From Actinomucor elegans (taxonomy: Eukaryota > Mucoromycota > Mucoromycetes > Mucorales > Mucoraceae): a stretch of 64,000 nucleotides of DNA. Position 1 is the stretch's first letter. Every line of letters starts with the position of its first letter. The notes under the pieces are model-generated. The model had not been told where the DNA came from, did no database searches, and was given only the letters and a program-made list of their open reading frames with translations. The stretch spans positions 496,001 through 560,000 of the forward strand of contig JAMSLZ010000009.1 in assembly GCA_026027325.1 (NCBI GenBank). The letters are read 5' to 3'. Shown one piece after another: positions 59,911 through 64,000 of the stretch. The translations under genes and the position numbers were made by a program.

Positions 59911-61852
59911 ATGAACCACTTGAAGTCTATCCCAACTTTCTTATCAAATAATACCTCAAGTTCATTTATTCGTCGCACTGTCATTCTTGGAACTCATCAA
60001 TTCCAAAGGAAATCATGTTTATCTACAGCCGCTGCAGCAACGGAGTTTGCAGAATATCCTGCGGGCATTGATCCCACAGCGGATCATCATGCGGTAGTTT
60101 CTACATTTGATCTCTTTTCTATTGGCGTTGGTCCCTCCTCTTCTCACACTGTAGGCCCAATGCGAGCAGCTAAAATCTTTGTCAGCGATCTCAAGAAACA
60201 CAATATCTTGAAGCGAGTACATACCTTACGCGTTGGTAGGACAACAGATGATTACTTGTTATAGGAATATTTACGTGTTTCTGTAGATATGTTTGGTTCG
60301 TTGGCTTTAACAGGGAAAGGCCATGGTACTCCCGAAGCTATCCTTATGGGCATTGAGGGAGAAACACCAGATCAAGTGGAAACAGCGACCATAAAATCCC
60401 GAGTGCAGGATATTCATACAAATCATTCGATCCACCTTGATGGTACGCATCGTATCCACTTTAACCCTGACAAGCATTTGATATTCAACTACTTCAAAAC
60501 CCTGCCACAACATCCAAACGGGTTGCGCTTCTGTGCTTATGACTCAGATGCCAATATGATTGCTACCAACGAGTATTTTAGCATTGGTGGTGGATTTGTG
60601 GTGAACGAAGCAACACAATTAGATCATGGCGAGAACGTATACTATAAACGTGATAACAAAGTAAAGCGAGACATTACTGAGCGTAGTCAGCAAGATATCG
60701 CAGTAGTGGCGTTGCCTTTCAAGAATGCCGAAGAACTTATTCAAGTATGCAAGCGCGAAAATATGACGATAGCTCAGGTGGTATTTGAAAATGAACTCAA
60801 ATGGTCTACACCAGAGGAAATCCGCGAAAAGCTCTTAAGGATCTGGAATACCATGGATAGCAGTATAAAAAACGGCGTAATGGCCAATGGAGAAGGTGTG
60901 TAGAATATATTTATGTAATATATGCATACTTAAACACGTTTCTTGTAGAGAGACTTCCTGGAGGTTTGAACGTTCGTAGAAGAGCACCAGGGCTTTATAA
61001 TAAGCTTTTAAAAGGCCTTTATGGGCCCGTCGTTACGCACAACACCTATACCGACTCGCAAATCTTACTTTCCCAACAATCAACTTCTTCCAGTAATATC
61101 ATACCCATAGATAAGAAAGCTAAGCAGCAGCAAGCATATACAGACAATGAGAAATCGCCCTTATCTCTATCAGTATTACCTAAGCGTCCTAGAAAAAGGT
61201 TTTTTTTACCTGCTCTAGATTATCTTTCTGTGTATGCTATTGCTGTAAACGAAGAAAATGCTTGTGGTGGACGAGTAGTTACAGCGCCCACGAACGGGGC
61301 TGCTGGTACAATCCCATCCGTATTAAAATACTATCTTGAGTTTATCTCTGAAAATCCTGAAAACGACGTGATGGAATTTCTGTTAACGACTGCTGCTATT
61401 GGTATGCTTTTTAAGCGTGGAGCCAGTATCTCTGGTAAGTACATAATGACATAATCACATATCATCCCTACTGAAGTGTTTGTATAGCTGCTGAAGTGGG
61501 TTGTCAAGGTGAAGTAGGTGTTGCCTGTTCCATGGCAGCGGCTGGATTTACAGCCGTGATGGGTGGCACCATTGAGCAAGTAGAGAATGCAGCCGAAATT
61601 GGTATGGAACATAACTTGGGATTGACGTGCGATCCTATTGCTGGTCTTGTCCAAGTACCTTGTATTGAGCGAAATGCATTGGCTGCTGTCAAGGCCATTG
61701 CAGCAGCTCAATTAGCTCTTAATGGTGAAGGCGATCACCGTGTCTCTTTGGACCAAGTTATAGAAACTATGAGACAAACTGGCTTGGATATGATGTCTAA
61801 ATACAAAGAAACAAGCCAAGGCGGGTTAGCTGTGAATGTGCCACTCTGTTAA
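59911..61852 (+). CDS. iron-sulfur L-serine dehydratase (SdaA type)
   Basis: Four exons (59911-60216, 60265-60895, 60949-61434, 61488-61852) in phase. The N-terminus is basic and Ser/Thr-rich ([20 protein letters not shown]), a likely mitochondrial presequence. The beta domain starts with [20 protein letters not shown] and continues [16 protein letters not shown]. The alpha domain has [40 protein letters not shown] and [20 protein letters not shown], with the cysteines that ligate the [4Fe-4S] cluster. Family reaction: serine to pyruvate and ammonia, unlike PLP-dependent yeast Cha1. The first donor is ambiguous (GTACAT at 60217 or GTTGGT at 60229). A long insertion ([20 protein letters not shown]) separates the domains. 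AATAAA lies at 61918. Confidence 0.92.
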
Positions 61853-62508
61853 TAGATACTCTTACTTGCTGTTTTTTTTTTGCAAGTCTACATATACCTC
61901 TCTCTTTCATTTATTCTAATAAACCTGTATTATATCTTTCGAACTATAGATATGTGTTTGATCGAAAATCATCATATGTAGTTTAGTTTGGCTGAGTTTT
62001 CTCACCGCTACTAAAAGTTTAATCGGAGGCGATGATGATTGAAATATTCTCTCGGATTATCACCGGTTTATATTATTATCACTTAATAACACTAGCATCA
62101 TATTTTAAACTGACATGGCTATTTTTGAAAAAGGTGCATGTACGCGTGCAAGTGGTATTGTTGAACACAACATAGTAGACCATAGTTTGCATGATTTGCT
62201 CACTTGGCCCATCTAAGTTTCAAGTTCCATAAGGTTTACTTTGGCTAAAAGACCTACAAGCCTACTTACCGAACCCTTTCTTTTAGTCAAGCCTAGAAGT
62301 TGAACATATGGCTTTTACATACGCTCAAGTTAGTGAAAGCCTCTCAGAAATATAAAAATAAGTTACTATCGTCAGTAGATCAAGACATAATAACAAAAGT
62401 ATACAGATTTGAACCGAAGTATTTCCCTTTCCTAGTCTATTATGTCAAGCATTATAAAGAGCCATTTCCACATAGTTCATTTCTTTATCTTTCTTTTTAA
62501 CGCTTACT
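61853..62508. other. spacer between serine dehydratase and PAK kinase
   Basis: 3' UTR with AATAAA at 61918-61923, then AT-rich sequence; cattataaaga at about 62450-62460 may be the kinase TATA element. No gene. Confidence 0.45.
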
Positions 62509-64000
62509 ATGAGCGTATTGCAACAACCTCAAAGCCATTTTGCTACTTTGAATCAAGATAATGAACCTATTGCTTCTTATTTAGCAGAAATTAGTAACAG
62601 AAGATCCAAACGACATACGTTTGATTCATCCAACAATAAAAGAAAAAGTGCTGGAGTATTTGAGAAGCTACTAAGTACATACTGACATAGGCTTCCATTA
62701 AATATCAAACTTACCAAGTTACTTAGAGTTACTGTCCCGTCAGAAAAAGACAGTTCCTAATCGTGATTTGATGGTGATATCTTGGCCATTTGATGCGATA
62801 CATAAAACTCACATACACTTCAATGGTGAGGAAATGACTCTTGGAAAGGCTCCAGATTGGGAAACATGTATGTAGGCTGCATTACAGTATTGAGTAACAA
62901 GAATAATTTATGCCTTTGATAAGCTGGTTTAGGTAGTAAGCAACAGGACGTCTTGTTATCGACCTTTATTAGACGTGTATATGCCGAAATTGAAAAGAAG
63001 GATAAACAGCTCACTGCGCAACAGATGAAACCCAAAGTCACCACGTCAAAAGTGCAACAGCAAGATGATCCATCCTCATCAAATAGTGTTCGCAGGCGAG
63101 CACCTTCCAAAAAGACTATGACTACGCCAGAAGCAATTGCAGAATTGAAGTTATTGTGCAAACACCAAGACCCTTGTTCCATCTATACGGATATGGTTAA
63201 GATTGGAGAAGGGTATGCACAGTTCCAATCATGCAAACTCCCCTATAAGTATTAATCTCCTTTCATATAGAGCTTCTGGTTCTGTTTACAAAGCGCAGAA
63301 AAAGGACAGCAGGGACGAACCTTTAGTAGCTATTAAGCAAATCCATTTGCGGCGCCAGGTCAGAAAAGACTTGATAATAGATGAAGTACGGATGGGCCAA
63401 GAAGATCAAGCACACAAGAATATGGTGCAGCATATTGAATCGTACATTTGGAAGAATGACGTCTGGATAGTTATGGAGTATATGGAAGGCGGTAGTTTGA
63501 CAGATATAGTTACTCAGAATTATATGTCAGAAAGAGAGATCGCTGCTGTGTGTCGAGAAGCGTTGCAAGGTTTAAATTACTTACACTCAAGAGGCATCAT
63601 CCATAGAGACATCAAAAGTGATAATATATTGATTGGCAAGCAAGGGCAGATCAAATTATGTAAGTTGGGTAGTTTTGTATCTGGAAAAAAAAAAGCAAGC
63701 TAATACCAGCCTTTTTAAAGCTGATTTCGGCTATTGTGCTCAAATTGACAAAAAACAATCTAAACGAACCACGCTTGCTGGTACCCCCTGTTGGGTAAAA
63801 TATCATTGCATTGCATATAAAACCCAATAATGCTCATATATATTATAACTAGATGGCGCCCGAGATTGTATTGAGAAAGGAATATGGACCTACTGTAGAT
63901 ATTTGGTCTCTTGGTATCACTGCTATTGAGATGGTAGAAGGAAGCCCACCTCATCTTGAGAACCCAGAAAAGGCCATTCACTTACTAACAACCGAACGCG
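62509..64000 (+). CDS. PAK/STE20-family kinase, 3' end outside the window
   Basis: Exons 62509-62674, 62727-62867, 62933-63212, 63271-63659, 63721-63794 and 63853 to the edge. The N-terminus has a CRIB-like motif ([20 protein letters not shown]), expected to bind Cdc42/Rac, then a Ser/Arg linker. Kinase landmarks: IGEGASGSVYK (P-loop), VAIKQI (Lys), [13 protein letters not shown] (HRD loop), SDFGYCAQI (DFG), AGTPCWMAPEIV (APE), [13 protein letters not shown]. No PH domain precedes the CRIB, so it is shorter than Cla4. GTPCW replaces the usual GTPYW. Known role: Rho-GTPase effector in polarity and mating/filamentation signalling. It cannot be assigned to Ste20 or Cla4 without the C-terminus. 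Confidence 0.88.

Overview
This is an AT-rich eukaryotic window that reads as a filamentous, early-diverging fungus, most likely Mucoromycota. The evidence is intron-rich genes with very short introns (about 45-70 bp, CTRAY-like branch sites), fungal orthologues (RRN7, TFB5, BFR2, ELP6, HOM3, ERG27, RHO3, PUB1/TIA1, a PAK kinase), genes often kept outside the yeasts (WDR91, an iron-sulfur serine dehydratase, an LEA-2 membrane protein), and DIRS and LINE retroelements. No bacterial features (operons, Shine-Dalgarno sites) were seen.

Layout. 1-3015: RRN7 (5' end only) and TFB5 in tight tandem, BFR2 diverging from them, and a probable hidden small three-exon gene at 2627-3015. 4741-17161 is a transposon island: four decayed units of a 10-bp repeat, three LINE fragments (two plus, one minus), a 3.72-kb array of 372 ten-bp units kept in perfect register, a Tc1/IS630-type transposase relic and a ruined DIRS element. 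17481-22313: secreted S41 peptidase, ELP6 and an unrecognised 170-aa protein, all minus strand. 22314-24869 is gene-poor but holds a perfect 60-bp inverted repeat. 24870-36864: histone H3, aspartokinase, PUS1, a coiled-coil gene carrying an in-frame stop, and WDR91.

38507-45605 is a second transposon island: an orphan WWE-like ORF and a structurally complete DIRS element (inverted terminal repeats plus internal complementary region) with broken reading frames. A 203-bp MITE-like inverted-repeat element abuts it, followed by a broken DDE transposase. 46816-64000: a three-RRM PUB1/TIA1 protein, RHO3, ERG27, an LEA-2 membrane protein, a bacterial-type L-serine dehydratase and the first two thirds of a PAK kinase cut by the window end.

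The host genes are housekeeping functions (rRNA/tRNA biogenesis, transcription, amino-acid and sterol metabolism, Rho/PAK polarity signalling) and form no obvious cluster. The unusual content lies in the repeat architecture: the phased decamer array and its repeated junction with LINE fragments, the DIRS termini, the long inverted repeats, and atypical splice sites (GC-AG introns, poly-A acceptors). All exon boundaries were read by eye from frame and splice consensus and lack transcript support.
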